64,000 bases of DNA, taken from contig NW_020312546.1 of the NCBI RefSeq assembly GCF_002999335.1, positions 124,001-188,000 on the forward strand, written 5' to 3'. The first letter of the stretch is position 1. Each line of letters opens with the position of its first letter. Position numbers and translations under genes: made by a program. Below the pieces are notes generated by a model. The model saw only the letters and a program-made list of their open reading frames with translations, was not told the DNA's origin and did no database searches. Source of the stretch: Cyclospora cayetanensis. Its lineage: Eukaryota; Apicomplexa; Conoidasida; Eucoccidiorida; Eimeriidae. Below are positions 11,569-24,126 of the stretch, one piece after another.

Positions 11569-12009
11569 GACTAGGTGGGTCCGCTCGATATGGGTAAGCC
11601 CGAGCTCGATCTCGCGTAGTCCTCGGTTTTGAAGGCTTTCCTCGTTCTGCTAAGCCTCCCGCCTTTCAGTCTGGGTGTGAAACGATGCGTAGTAATCATC
11701 ACTCGTTCTTGCAAAGGCTGCAGAAGATGACTCAGGAAGGTCCAATTTGTTTACAGCACAGAGAAGCAGTGTCAGAAGAAGCAGCTGGAAGACGAAATGC
11801 CTCGAGATGTCAGTTCTCAAGCGTCATTTGGACTGCAGCATGAAGCTCCATTCACCTTATCCTCTTCAGTGTCAGGACGACTTGGCGAAAGCAGTGCCTT
11901 CAGTTTAGCTTTTTCGCTGTACGTGAGTCTCCCAGGCTGTTTGTGTAGTTTTGTTTGCTTGTTGCATTAATTGTGGAAATTGCATGTCAGGAACAAGAGG
12001 ACTGCCTAC

Positions 12010-15000
12010 CAATGTCAAGCTCGTCTCTTGTGCCAGCGCAGAGAGATTGGACTCCGTAACTGAGGCCAAAAAAATGAAAAAAGTGCATTATACCACTAAA
12101 GTTTGCGTTTTAGGAGCTACTATCCATTCACTATTGATGTGCCATCTCGGCAGAGCAATGCACAATTGAAGTTTCTATTTGCCCATTCCTTACGCATTGC
12201 AGCTTTCTGCAAAGCAGACACAATCTTCTCATCCAAGGACAAAATATCGTTTGCGCTTTCCGCGTAGTGCTTGTATTCTTCAGACGTGAACATGTGCTGT
12301 TTCACTTTCTGAAGATCTTCCCGCAACCTAGAAATTCGACAAGTAGAATTATGTCAAATATATCGAGCTAACGGAACCCAATACAAGGCAGGAGAGAAAA
12401 ACACTCAAGGCAGAGACTCAGCGTTCTCTGCTGTTAAGAACATCACGGGCAGACCTGAGAATGTGGGAAATTGCGCCGCACGCCGTCCCCGTCCGAATCC
12501 AAATATTTGCATTTTGCAATTCCTAGGGAAGCCATAAGATATAAACTGCATAGAGAGCAGCAGCGCAGAGGAGAGCAGTGAGGCAGCGACGTGCCTTCTT
12601 CTTCTTGATCTGAACAACCAGCTTCTCCTTTAGTACATTTGTTCTCTCCATTTGAATCTGGCACCTAGAAGCTGCTTCTTCGCATTCCGATTGTAATTTA
12701 CGCATCTCTGTGTCAAGTTGCTGGTTTTTAAGCAGAAAAGTCTGGCGTGCCCTCTCAAGAGAAGCTCGCTTTTTTTTCAACTCCTTAACCTATGAGGGGA
12801 AGCGCAGTGAGTTTCGCAACCCTTTAAAAGTCTCTCGAATTCCACAGACCCGCTCAGCAAAGTGGCTACCATTCGCGCAAAGAGTCTTAAGGCGTTTCGC
12901 AACAGCTCCATGTTGATCCGTAGGATATACCCACGAATTCGAATCTGTAGCCGCAGACAGCAGCATTGTGAGAAAAGGTTACACGGCGAACTGACAGTGC
13001 TCCAAAGAAGTAATACACGATCATCGATTTTCTATCCTCATCAAAGCAATACGATTGCTGTGTGGCGCCATGAGCCCATTGCAGGTTTTAGCTTCGCTGG
13101 CCTGTACACTTGAAACTAATACACTTGCATGACGCTAGCTTCCAAAAGATTTGCCGTAGTAAGCCAACCCCAGTATTATGACCTTCATTTACTCAGTTTT
13201 CGTCATGATAATTCTATTGTTGTTCTCCCAAAATTCGGTCCATGCGACTGCGCTAGTTCCAAGAGTCATAGGCCCTAGCTGCCGGACTAAAGCCATAGAA
13301 TATGCATGCGCTGCGGTGCAAAAGGTGTTTCGAGCTCCGAAATGCCCCGCTACCAATGGTCTCCGCTCAAAAATCTGTACGCTTTGTGAAATCGTAGTGC
13401 AGTAATAACCGCCGAGTTACCCTACATGCGCTGTATCGCACAACATAGTTCTCCTAAGGCCGTGTAGGCGGCAGCCCTTCTACACGTGAAGTAGGCTGAA
13501 AAAGCGGTTCTCCATGAACCACGCAACGCAACGGACCACATCAGAGCAGCATATCCGCACCACTTGAGCCTCGTAAAGGATTGCTCCAAAATTACTGTCC
13601 AAAAACAGAAAAATGTATCTGTTACCCTGTCATGTACAGAAACGATAGCCACTTGGTCTGCAGTAAGCTCGGCATTCAGGGGCCTAGAGCAGACATGCAT
13701 GCAAACATCAGAGCAGAAGGCTCGATACAACTGAGACCCACCATATAAAACCAACAGCACGAACTGCGCTCCGTAGCACCATGAAATAGGGTATTGGCGC
13801 CAAGTCATGAACCTCGAATGCCCCTTAGACTTCACCGCTCCGCTCCCACAAGCGCCCAGACAAAAAAATACACACTTAACGACTTGAGGCTTGCCTATCG
13901 CCCCGCGAGCCACAGGGTAAGCGTGTCAATGAAGCTTCCCTCTCTGTCTCTCTCAGCGTCTCTTCCGTGTTCGTCTGCGAAAGCGCTCGGAACGAATAAT
14001 GAGGTGCTGCCGCTGCCGTCCGGCCTCCTGCTGTCTCCAGCTTTCTCGGCACGTCCTCTCTCGGCATGGGGAATCTCTACAAGTTCATATCCGTCTTCAT
14101 CCGATTCAGGTTCACGGGAGGGAAGCCGCACTTCCGCGAACGAGCTTCTCGCGTTTTCTACTTCTGGGGTCAAAGCGCCGTCTCGATCCTCCGAAGTTGT
14201 TGCTTCTGCTGACGTTCGTGCTGCCCGAAAAAGTGTGTCTTCCGGCGTCCAGCGCGGCTCTGCCCGATTAAAAAATTCTTTCCTCTGCTCTATTCCATCT
14301 GCTGAGGCCTTTTCAGAAGCATCCGACTGCGATTCCGAGCGAGACGGCGGCTGGTGATGGCGCCTTGCTCGCAATGCAGCCTCAGCAGCAGAAGACGCAC
14401 CGCCGCATCCGTGCCCCCTATCGGCCCCCTTGCGTGCCTCTACGTCTCTTGGACTTGCATTTGCACTGAGCTGCGCGTCGGAGTCGCTCCTGGCGAACCA
14501 CGGTAGAACCACGGCAATAGCAGGCCCTCGTTGGCGCTCCAAGACGCTTGCTTCATGGCATTCTGCGTCTTCCTTCGGAGGAGAAGGGGCAGAGCGCAGA
14601 ACTACCATTTCCTCGGACTGATCTTCCCTCGGGGTAGACTGCTCAGACCGAGGCGCCCCCCCCCCACCCGCTGCTCCCGAGAGACTTGAACTTCCGAGAG
14701 GAAGTTTACAGAAAGCATCATCATCTGCATCCTCCTCATCGGCCCTGCCAGAAACAAGCGCCAAAGGGTTTTGGGCGGACCGTGGAACGCTTGGCAGGCT
14801 GTCAACCACGGTCAAGAAGGCTGCATTCCGTGAACGGCTCTCCTCTTCGTCCTCTAACTCGGCCTCCCTCATGATCGTCTCCAGGTTCATGTGGCTTATT
14901 TCCTGTACACCCACAACGGACGCAGACAGAAAAAGACGAAGAACGATACTTCGCGGTCCGAAAATGCCGGGAGCTGAAGAGGCAAAGGGACGATCGACAG

Positions 15001-17803
15001 GATGCACAAGTGAGGGCACCGTGATAACCGAAAACTTCGCAGAGGACGCAAGAAGCGCGTGCGGCGCCTCTCTACGTCAGGACGCAAGCACATGAATACT
15101 GAAACGCCAAGGTGCATGTTCATGAAAGAAGCGTTCGAAAGGGCGGCAACCTGGGGAAAGTAAAACGAAGAAGAGGCTAAGAAAACGAGGGACCAACCGG
15201 TGGAGAGGAAGTGAGAGAGAAAGGGGGAGCAAGGGCAGCCAAGAAGGCAGGATAGACTTGGCAGGAAAGGAGGGAGTCCACAAAAAAGCATGCGAGATGG
15301 GGATGACGAAGAATGGCAAATAGAAAGGGACCATGACATTTCGCTAGAGGCAATCGCCACGGCAATTCAAAACCCGTTATGACCCCGCAAGGAGCAAAGA
15401 AGGCTCGTGAGAAAGTCTAGAACACGTGCGCATCAAAAATCATTTCTGCTTGAAAAATACGAATCAAGAATTGATAATGATGCGTTTGTCGAGTTTTCAG
15501 CGGTACCTCCAAAATGGGCGTCGGTATTTGTATTTTGGCAGCCTGCTTCACTAACATCTTGCCTATGCGGAAGTCGTCAACACCTCCGCTGCACTTGAGG
15601 GATTTAAGGAATTTTACTATTTCTTCGAATCTGAAGCAGGTGCAAGAGGAATGAATACAAAACCAGACAGTCAGAGCATGGCAAGCATGTCGCACCCAAG
15701 CTACTGGCCAATGCACGCTGTGCAAACGACAAAGCTGCAGGGGAAAAAGAGGGGCGGTGAATACAACTGTGGTGAGAAGCAGCGAAACGCAATGCAATAC
15801 AAGAAAAGCGCAGTGAGAGAAAACACATTGCAAGATACACCACTAAACCTCGTCAGAAAGACACTATATCTATGATTAATTAGCCCCACCCTTCGCTTCC
15901 AACTGCAATAGCAACATTTTACGCATGTCTGTCTATATGCCTGTGTATATACATGTATATATGTGTATACATGTGCTAACGAAAGGCACGTCGGATTGGG
16001 CAGTGAGACACTCGTCATGTGGGCGCATAATGAGCGCGAGGTGCGCGGTCTTTGGTTGACATGCACCAGAGCCCGTTCCCTCATGCTAGCACCGACAGCT
16101 TTAGCCAGTGTCGCTCCGACTCACTTGAGACGGAGGAGAAAGCGAGCTAAAACTCGCAGTAGTGCAATTGCCAGTTGCAGCACAGCGGGGAGGCCCCTCG
16201 CGAGAAGAAAATCCCACACCACCAAAACGGAACGGAGGGGAAGGGACGTTATGAAAAGGGTGAGGAACCTGCGCATATAATCAGAGAACACACGCGTGGG
16301 CACTAAAGTTTGCAGCATGGGGAGAGCATGCCTGCACCACAGGCTGGGCTGGCTAGTGAGAACACGAGAACCGTGAAGCGGAACGGAAGACGACAGAAAA
16401 AGCGATTGCAGAAAAATCGAGCCGAACTAGCTAGGTTTAGGCCCCGTTGCTCGATCTGAGTGCGTGTGCGCGCAGAAAGGCTCGGCCTGTTGCGCTCGGT
16501 GGAAAAGAAGGAAAACTGTGAGCAGAATGGAGTGCAGACAGGCACCACCCCAGCAGAGGCGTGCGTGATCAGAGGCTTGCTTATGGGCACTGTTCATGGA
16601 AAGCGCTGTCTGCTGCTCATTCTGGTAGCTTCTGCATGAGTGGAATACTAATGCGTAAATAGATTTGCAAGCCAAAGCCAAAGTACCACTGATGCAGATA
16701 AACGGGAGCAGAGACGCCTTCCTCAAGAAAATGTTCCCTTAGCTTGGGCAAGTGCACCACTGCCATCTCATCGAAGGCTGCACCCGAAACAGACAGACGC
16801 ACACGACAAGGGAGGGAGCTCAAAGAATCGAAGAGAGCATTCCATGACGCGCCATTCTGCTAGGAACTGGGCGGAGACGTAAAGTCATACGAGGAAAGAA
16901 GAAAGCAGGAAAAACGACGGGCTCAGAGTACGCGCAAAATCGATGCAGGCAAGACACGACCCTTTCTCATCTCTCTCTCTCTGGCTCGTCTCTCACGGCC
17001 GCTTGATCAAGCACAAGCTGCACAGTTTACAGCTGCCACCGACATCTACACCTCCGAGTTTGTGAAGCGTTGCCTTTGTCTTTCGGATGCTCTAGAGGTC
17101 ATGCACACGGTGTCTGTGCGGCTCAGCAGTGCAGTTTCACCTTTGATGTACTTCCTGAGGAGAGGGAATCGCTCCCTGAAAAATTCCTTCAAGTGTTGCT
17201 TCGTCATCATGAAGCAGAAGAAGGAAAACGTTTCGAACTCGTTAAACGAAGAGACTAGCAACAGCAGGCCTGCAACGAAGTTCATCCCTGAGCAGACGGC
17301 ATGGCGCAAGGATATCAGAAGCGCAGCCCATGAAGGTCGAAAGTGGTTGTGGACTGCACTGTACTGGCAACATCGGAAAACAAGACAAATAGCATTTGCG
17401 AGAAGAAGAAGGAGCGACAAGGAAGAATATCCAGCACGGCAGCAGCACACCCGCGTGGTTTCCGCATGCAGCGCTGCCCGCCTGCCCGAATACGCAGCGC
17501 GCACCCACGAAAACTCATCATGAATGCAGAAGCTGCGTAATCCCGGTAGAAAGCATGACAGAAATGCAAAAATACACAGCAGGAAAAGGCCGATAAGGGG
17601 AGAAATACGCACCTTGGCAGTATCCAACCTCCACATGCAAGTTGGCAAAGGCGTTCTGCGGAAGGATAGGCAACCACAGAACAACCCACGAGCCGTGGCT
17701 TCGAAAACTTTAGCCAAAGACAGGGGAGGTTGACTCAAATAGCAAGCGTAAACTTCGCACCGATCGTGAACGGCACACCCGCAAGGGGGCACGACACACA
17801 CAC

Positions 17804-17853
<50 letters not shown>

Positions 17854-20655
17854 AGTGCTGTGTGTATGTGTGTGTGGATGTGTCTGTGTGACGTGCCCCC
17901 AATCTCAGCCGGCTGCTGCCGCGAAAGACCAATCCCCCGTCGTAGAATTTACCCCTTCGCACTAACCAGGATGTGGAAGAGCATAGCCTGCGCGTCTCTA
18001 TCCACTGCGGTGATCTCTGGAAAAGTTCGCGGAACGTCAATCAGAATGAGATTCGAGTATGCAGACTTGTGCTTTGCAAGTGCTGCATACAACTTGGGGC
18101 AAACATACCCCCCTTCGTACGCTTCGAGGAAAGCAGCCTTATCCACGGAGCCGGGGAGCGTCAAGATGTGCTGCTGCAGCTTTTCAGCCTCGGAAGTCTC
18201 TCTAGAGTGCACAGAGTGCTGCCCTTGGCTGGCAGACAGGCATGCATGACTCAAGCCGCTCACGCAGCACATCTCCCTGTAGTATGCAGCCACTGCTTGC
18301 CACGCACGCCAGCGGTAAGCAGGCGGCACCCCTCTGAAACGCACACAAAGACAGCAGGAAGGCTACGTAGATACACATACAAATACACACATACACAAAT
18401 ATATACATACACAAATGTATACATACACAAATATATACATACACAAATATAAATATACACAAATATATACATACACGAATATAAATATACGCACATATAT
18501 ATACACACACACAAATATAAATATACGCACATATATATATACACACACACACAAATATACACACACACACAAATATACACATACACAAATATATATGCAC
18601 AAATATAAATATAGACACATATATACACACATACACAAATATACACACATATATACACACACATATACATACACAAATATACACACATATATACACACAT
18701 ATACACATACACAAATATATACACACATACACAAATATATACACACATACACAAATATACACACATACACAAATATACACACATAAATACACACATACAT
18801 CCATGAAACGCAGAGCGATCTGCAGTGAGAGCCAAGCCAGCGTCAGCAGCGGCTCCGTGTGGCTAAGGGCAAGCGCACGCACCCCATGAACACCACCCCT
18901 AGCAAAAGACGCATCGCATGCCTGTGTGGTGTGCGTCATCAAATAGAGGAAAATTACGCATACATGCAATTTGATTCATGAAACAGCGCCGCACAGCATG
19001 TGGGATGGACACTAAGGCGCATGCAGACGTATGTACCGCTGCATTGCACCCCGCAGGCAGGCAGCCGTGCGAGCGAGACAAGCCTTTGCAACGACAGAAA
19101 AACTGGGGGAAGAAAAAAAAGCGACACACAGCAGGACGAGAGGGGAAAGCGCGAAAGGCAGCTACGCAGAGATCCTTGCGGAGTGCGTGGCAAGAGAAGC
19201 AGCTACGAAAGAGTGCAGAAACGAGACAGAGGGCGAGGCGGCAGAGGATAGGAGTTGCAGGAGGAGAGGCTACGACTTGCAGGAGTGTGTCTGTCGGTTC
19301 GAATGTTCAACGTGCATCTGCCGCTCATGCGCTTTGCATGCGCTGTGCCTTCAACGCAGCAGCAGTCGATACAGATCCCAAGCACTGTCGCCGCTGGCGA
19401 GAGCGGTGTTCATGCAAACTGCTTACCTCGCAAGTCTCCTTAGAAAGGTCCTGTGATGCGTAAATGCGAAGCCTTCCAGATTTCTGTCGTCCATGCTCCA
19501 CCACTTTCTTTCGCTTCTTCCCATGCTGCTGCTGGAGGCTGCAGCTGCCGATGAGGAAGAAAGCAGGAGCTCGTGCAACAGCTGAAGCCGCAAGCCTGGA
19601 GAAAGCACATGGCCCTTTAGCTCGGCTACTGGTGACGCCTGAGGCGGCGGGCTGTGCTGCTGCTGCTGCGAAGTCAACTGCTGCTGCTGCGAAATCAACT
19701 GCTTCTGCTGCTGAATTTCCTCCTGCTGCTGCCGTTCCAGCTGTTGCTGCTTCAGGTGTCTCTCCTCCAGAGCCGCCGCCAGCCCTTCGCTGCTGCCATA
19801 AGTAGAAGAAAGAGTGGGGAAGGAGATGAGGGTGCAGAGTTGCTGCTGCTGTTGTTGCGACGAAGCGGCTTCCTCCGCATGCAGCTGCTGCCGTTGTTGT
19901 TGCTCTTGTTGTTGCAGCAAAGCGGCCTCCTTCTCATGCTGCTGCTGTTGTCGTTGTTGCTCTTGTTGTTGCAGCAAAGCGGATTCCTCCTCATGCTGCT
20001 GCTGCTTTTGCTGTTGCTGTTGCTGTGGCAGCAAAGCGGCCTCCTGCTGTTGCTGCTGTTGCTGCTGCCGTCGCTGCTGCTGCCGCTGCAGAAGCAGCCG
20101 CTCATAGGGAGCAGAAGGCACTGCGGAAGAAACTCCGGAGCAGGCACGACGCACAGCTGGCAAAGAGTCGCTTCTTGAGACAAAACGGCTACGTAGAACA
20201 CTACTGTGGCTTGCTGCCAGCTGCTGCTTGACTGTTGCTGAGGAGGGGGGAGATCCCTCTTCTTGGAATGCTTCGCCCTTATTCTGTGGCGCCTGCGATG
20301 CTAAGGAGGAAGCGGTGCGAAGAGGGCGCCCCCCCTGCGGAGAAACAGCGGCGGAGCAGTGCGATGCAGACGGCACTTGGCAGGAGGCTGAAGAGGAAGC
20401 ATTCCTCCTGGAAGGGTTGGCGGGGGAGAAGGAGGCTGCTGCCGCTGCTTTTGCGTTGCTGGCTGTCTCGTCAGGGGGGAAGAAGAAGGGATCCTCGGGG
20501 GAGATGTCAGGAGAAGGCGCGCCTCCTGCACGGGCGCAAACGTCGCCGAGCTCTGTGCCTTCAGGGGGTTCCCATGATTCTCTGTGCGGACGGCGTACAG
20601 ACGCTCCTGCGTTGGAGAGTCCAAGGAGGAGAGAAGAGGACGGTAAAAAGTTCAT
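12010..20655 (-). CDS. TBC-domain Rab GTPase-activating protein with polyGln N-terminus and coiled-coil tail
   Basis: Stimulates GTP hydrolysis by a Rab; acts on membrane traffic. Exons: 20655-19427, 18333-17967, 17655-17613, 17287-17141, 16777-16687, 16268-16125, 15630-15507, 14902-13914, 13683-13626, 12944-12870, 12789-12665, 12327-12194, probably 12059-12010. All phases agree. Residues 1-409 are low-complexity with long Gln runs. The TBC domain begins at RGVPPAYRWRAWQAV (about 410). The arginine finger is in LILIDVPRTFPE (Arg512) and the glutamine finger in VGYCQGMNFVAG (Gln546). HQWFLTLF and VVWDFLLARGLP follow. FEEIVKFLKSLK closes the domain; after an acidic, Ser-rich region comes a long coiled coil (MVKELKKKRASLERARQTFL). 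The start is the first in-frame ATG. A further coil exon near 11916-11839 does not fit in phase, so the 3' end is open. At least 1,190 residues. Confidence 0.85.
17795..17875. repeat. (CA)n microsatellite in TBC gene intron
   Basis: About 80 bases of CACACATACACA repeat in the intron between the arginine-finger exon (18333-17967) and the glutamine-finger exon (17655-17613). Confidence 0.85.
18365..18802. repeat. (ACAAATATAC)n array in TBC gene intron
   Basis: About 440 bases of ATACACAAATATACACAC-type repeat directly upstream of the acceptor of the 18333-17967 exon. Higher-order units of about 18 to 40 bases recur. Open frames across it are Cys-Val-Tyr or Thr-His-Lys-Tyr runs without coding value. 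Confidence 0.9.
19640..20100 (-). repeat. CAG-repeat block encoding polyglutamine
   Basis: Imperfect CAG/CAA repeats inside exon 1 of the TBC protein, read as Gln on the minus strand. Three related blocks of about 70 bases each encode an (E/S)ALLQQQ(E)QQ-like unit, so the tract has grown both by codon slippage and by duplication of a longer module. Confidence 0.85.
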
Positions 20656-21947
20656 TTGTTCGGCTTGTGCGGCCTTTTGCCGTTCCCCGTTCGTTGGTCG
20701 CTCGCTCGCTCGCTCGCTGCCGCCGTTAGCCGAAACCAAAGAGAAAGAACGGCGCGCGCATAGCGGAGATATCCCGCTCTGAAAAGTCTACCGTGCGGCT
20801 AAATTGCAATGTTTCCCGATTACGGCAGTGCGTTTGCTGATGATGCAGTCATGAGGGAGGGGCCTCTAGGTAGGGATGCGCTCAGCCGCTGTGACGCGTG
20901 GGAGCACCGCCATACACCGCAACCAGTCGACTCGGCTAGAGAGAGTGAGAGTGCGGGAGACAGAGAAAGAGATGTCTAAAAGTGGGCTGGCACGAGCAGT
21001 GCCTCCTCCCCTGCGCTCTTTTCAAGGCGGCCACTCACTGCACGCCATACGATACGATCGGCGAGGCGCCTGCGGCTTGAAGTTCAAGTGGGATGGCGAG
21101 AGGGCGTCAGGATTCGCGGGGAAGAACGGCAACACACTTGACTAGAGGACCACGCAGAAAAGGGTGTCCAGCTGAGTTTTGCGCCATACGGCTTTTAGGC
21201 ATGCAAACGGCGAGCAGAGGGAGCTGTTTGGCTGCGCGGGCTGGAGAGTCCTCGCGGTGTCATGTTTAGGGTTCAAAGGGGGAGAAAGAAACGCCAATTT
21301 CTGTCGGGTTGAATTCAATTTCGACCAGCCAATTTTTGCTGCCCTCAAGTTGGGCACTCTTTAGGCCCTCCAGCCGAAAACGCAAATATAGGAAGAATGG
21401 GGCTGTTTGCAAGAGCAGCAGCAGGAGCGGCAGCAGAGCGAAGCAGCAGCAACAGCAGCGGCTGGGAAGCAAGCGTCAACCTGCGTTAACTGCTCTCCTT
21501 TGATTGGGAATGCTAGAGATGCTCAATTAAATCACACTTTATCCATCGCAAGACAAGCACTGGCGACGAGAACCTACCGGAAAGTACAAGAGCACTGCGT
21601 AAGAAGGTCGCTGGTGGTGTGGACAGCGCTCCTCATATGCAGAAACCATTCAGCAATGAAAACTACACACAGACGTTATGTGACATGGACGGATCGCATT
21701 TAATTCGGAGCTCCATTCACGGAGACACAAAGTAGTCTCAACTTAACTCGAAAGCTTAAAAGCGACAAAATACAGCACGCATCCTCATGCAACACAGTTC
21801 AACTTCAGGGCTGCAGCTGCGGCGTGGGGGTCTCCGCTTGTACAGTGCGGGGAGTTGGGAGAGAAGGGACCGACAATAAAAAAGCCGGAGAGGATCTTGT
21901 TCTTCTTTGTCTTTAGGAATTTTTCTCTAAGTGTTTCCTGAAGAAGA
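20656..21947. promoter_or_regulatory. Divergent upstream region between TBC gene and RPL26
   Basis: About 1.3 kb between two genes that point away from each other (TBC to the left, RPL26 to the right). It should hold the 5' UTRs and promoters of both. It contains CAG-rich stretches near 21415-21465. No defined core promoter element recognised. Confidence 0.4.
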
Positions 21948-23480
21948 TGAAGTTCAACAAGAGTAAGGAGCACCTCCTTTTCTCCGCTTCCTGCCGCTGT
22001 GCTGCCGCGCTGCATGCCGCATAGGGGCAGAAAAAAGGCGAATTCGCGGGTGTTGCCGATGGCGTTTGAACGGGGGAATGTACTACAGCAGAAAACCGTA
22101 GCAGAGGAGCGAAGAATTGTCAAGAACCGCCGGAAAGGGCGGAGGGGGCCTCTCCTTGGGTTTGGCGTTCTGCCGCTCGATGCCCGTTTCAGCTCCGAGC
22201 ACTTTGCGAACTCTTTTGTATTTCGTGCTAAATGAAAGCCCCAGCATAATGCAGGGGAATTCTCTCCTGCAGTTGCTTGCTTAGGCCGTGCGCACTCGCC
22301 GAGTCGCAGGAAGGGGGTCTTTTAATAAGTGATCGCCTCCTGATTTTGCCTCCGAGTTGCCCGTTCATGACAGCAGCACGATCTGTAGCGCTGAATTTTG
22401 GGCTGGTCTTGGAGTCTCTGTGCCTTTTGGATTCAGAGGCCCCTTGGCCATTGCATTTGGTGCTTACGACCGTGAGCTACGGTTGGGCTGGCTGTTTTTC
22501 TGGTGCAACGGACAGGATTGTAGACTTGATGTGTTGGCTTTGTGCGCTTAGGCGTCTCCTCTTCGAGACGGAAGTCGAGGAAGGCGCACTTCACTGCGCC
22601 CTCCTCTGTAAGGAGAAAAATTATGACCGCCCCCCTCTGCAAGGAGCTCAGGAAGAAATTCAACGTAAGCACTCCAGACTCGCAGGTGGCGAGTCTTGTA
22701 TTTCAGCCCAGCATACGGGTATAGAGTGGTAATGCGACTCGGGTCATGAAGATTGCTGTTGGTTGTCGGGGGGAAATGCAGTATCGCCTCTTGGCAGGCT
22801 TGTATTGTCGCTATTGCATCCGGCTAGAGGGTTTGAGGAGAGAACTCGGTGCCACTCGACTCCGCCAACTGACGCTCGATATGGGCTGTCCTACTTACTC
22901 TGCCCTCATTGGACGCTTGTGGCGCTTTTTGCCGCTTCATGTTACGTAGTCTCTGTTGCCTCAGTTTCTTGATTTTCGCCCTCCATTCTTGTTCCCTCTT
23001 GCCTCATTAGGTTCGCTCGCTGCCTATTCGCAAGGATGATGAGGTGATGATCGTCCGCGGCCGCTTTCATGATCGCGAGGGCAAAGTGATTCAGGTCTAT
23101 AGAAAGAAGTTTGTTGTTCACATTGAGCGGATCACTAGAGACAAGCCAAATGGTCAGTTGGCTGGGTGTGGGGGTGGTAGCTTGGACGTTTGACTGACAA
23201 GTTGTATCGGCAATGGGTTGCGTACTGCCTAGGTTGCTTACATGCTAACCGTTCAATCGCAGAACTGCCCCCTCGGACCTAGTGGGCTTGTAATTAATGT
23301 GTATTGTATTTGCGTCATTGTATTCGCGCAGGGGAGAGCACCCCGATCGGCATTCACCCCAGCAAGGTGGTCATCACCAAGCCCAAGTTGAACAAGGACC
23401 GCAAGGCTCTGCTGGAGAGAAAGAGCAAAGCCGCCAACAAGGGCAAGTACACCGAGAAGGACGTCGCCCAGGTCGACTAA
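21948..23480 (+). CDS. RPL26: 60S ribosomal protein L26 (uL24)
   Basis: Structural protein of the large ribosomal subunit, placed near the polypeptide exit tunnel in other eukaryotes. Four exons in phase: 21948-21963, 22552-22664, 23011-23152 and 23332-23480, giving 139 residues, within the usual range. Exon 1 is only 16 bases and encodes MKFNK plus one base. Family landmarks follow in order: [20 protein letters not shown], then [15 protein letters not shown] (KOW motif region), then [20 protein letters not shown], then [20 protein letters not shown]. The start is chosen because MKFN matches animal L26 and the short exon's phase fits exactly. Introns are 588, 346 and 179 bases, with GTAAGG, GTAAGC and GTCAGT donors. 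Confidence 0.95.
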
Positions 23481-24126
23481 AGCAGCAGAAATAGGATTGC
23501 ACGAAGAGCAGAGCAGTTTGTGCAGGGTGAAGGTTCGGGGGGTTTTACTAGGAGAGGCAGAGAAGAGGGGTTGAGTGCTGGAAATATTCCAGGCGCTCGT
23601 TAAAGCTTCAGGCGCACTGCGCTTCCGGAAGCCACTTATCTGACTCGTTCGGATTATTGCATTTCAGGGGATGGAGAGAGTACTGGAAACTAGCACGCCT
23701 GTAGGTGGCATCACGAAACTTAAATAGTAGGGTTCGGCTGATTAAGAGCGTTGTACAGCTTAACTGCATACAATAAGATGTGCAATTTGATAGCTCTATG
23801 CGAGGGAACACCCTTAGCACGTTTTGCTCGAGATGCAGATTCGCTGTCTGCTGATGTCTCGCCTAGATCGGCATGCGAGTCTAATGGGAAGAGAGCATAT
23901 GTCCCTATATTGCACGCTTACAAAGGGTGTTCTTTAATTATGAGTCTTAAAACAGCTCGCCGAAGTGCATGGGAGTTCACCTTTCTGTACGGTGTATGCA
24001 CACTGAGTGAAGACACGACGGATGCCCATGTCGGAGGTACCAGTGTTTTGAATCCGACAGGCTCCCAAAAAAGGATTTGAGAGCGAAAAAATAGTTTTGA
24101 CGTCAGGAGCACACCCGTGACACAAG
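23481..24126. other. Intergenic region
   Basis: 3' side of RPL26 and upstream region of the next plus-strand gene. Short open frames only; nothing recognised. Confidence 0.5.

Noticed and set aside
12523..12664. Read-through of the TBC coil exon into a hydrophobic tail (CLTALLCAAALYAVYILWLP) suggesting a tail-anchored protein
   Set aside because: The donor at 12664 (AG|GTGCCA) joins in phase to another coil exon at 12327-12194 that continues the helix, so the spliced form is preferred. The read-through form stays possible as an alternative C-terminus.
13422..13913. Open minus-strand frame of 163 codons with hydrophobic stretches
   Set aside because: Only 13683-13626 fits as an exon of the TBC gene, and it does so in its own phase; the remainder is intron.
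19290..19310. GGTTCGAATG, resembling a tRNA T-arm
   Set aside because: No matching D-arm, anticodon arm or acceptor stem could be found around it.
20228..20782. Plus-strand open frames opposite the polyGln exon
   Set aside because: Shadows of the GC- and CAG-rich minus-strand exon 1 of the TBC gene; leucine, alanine and cysteine runs are the expected antisense readings.
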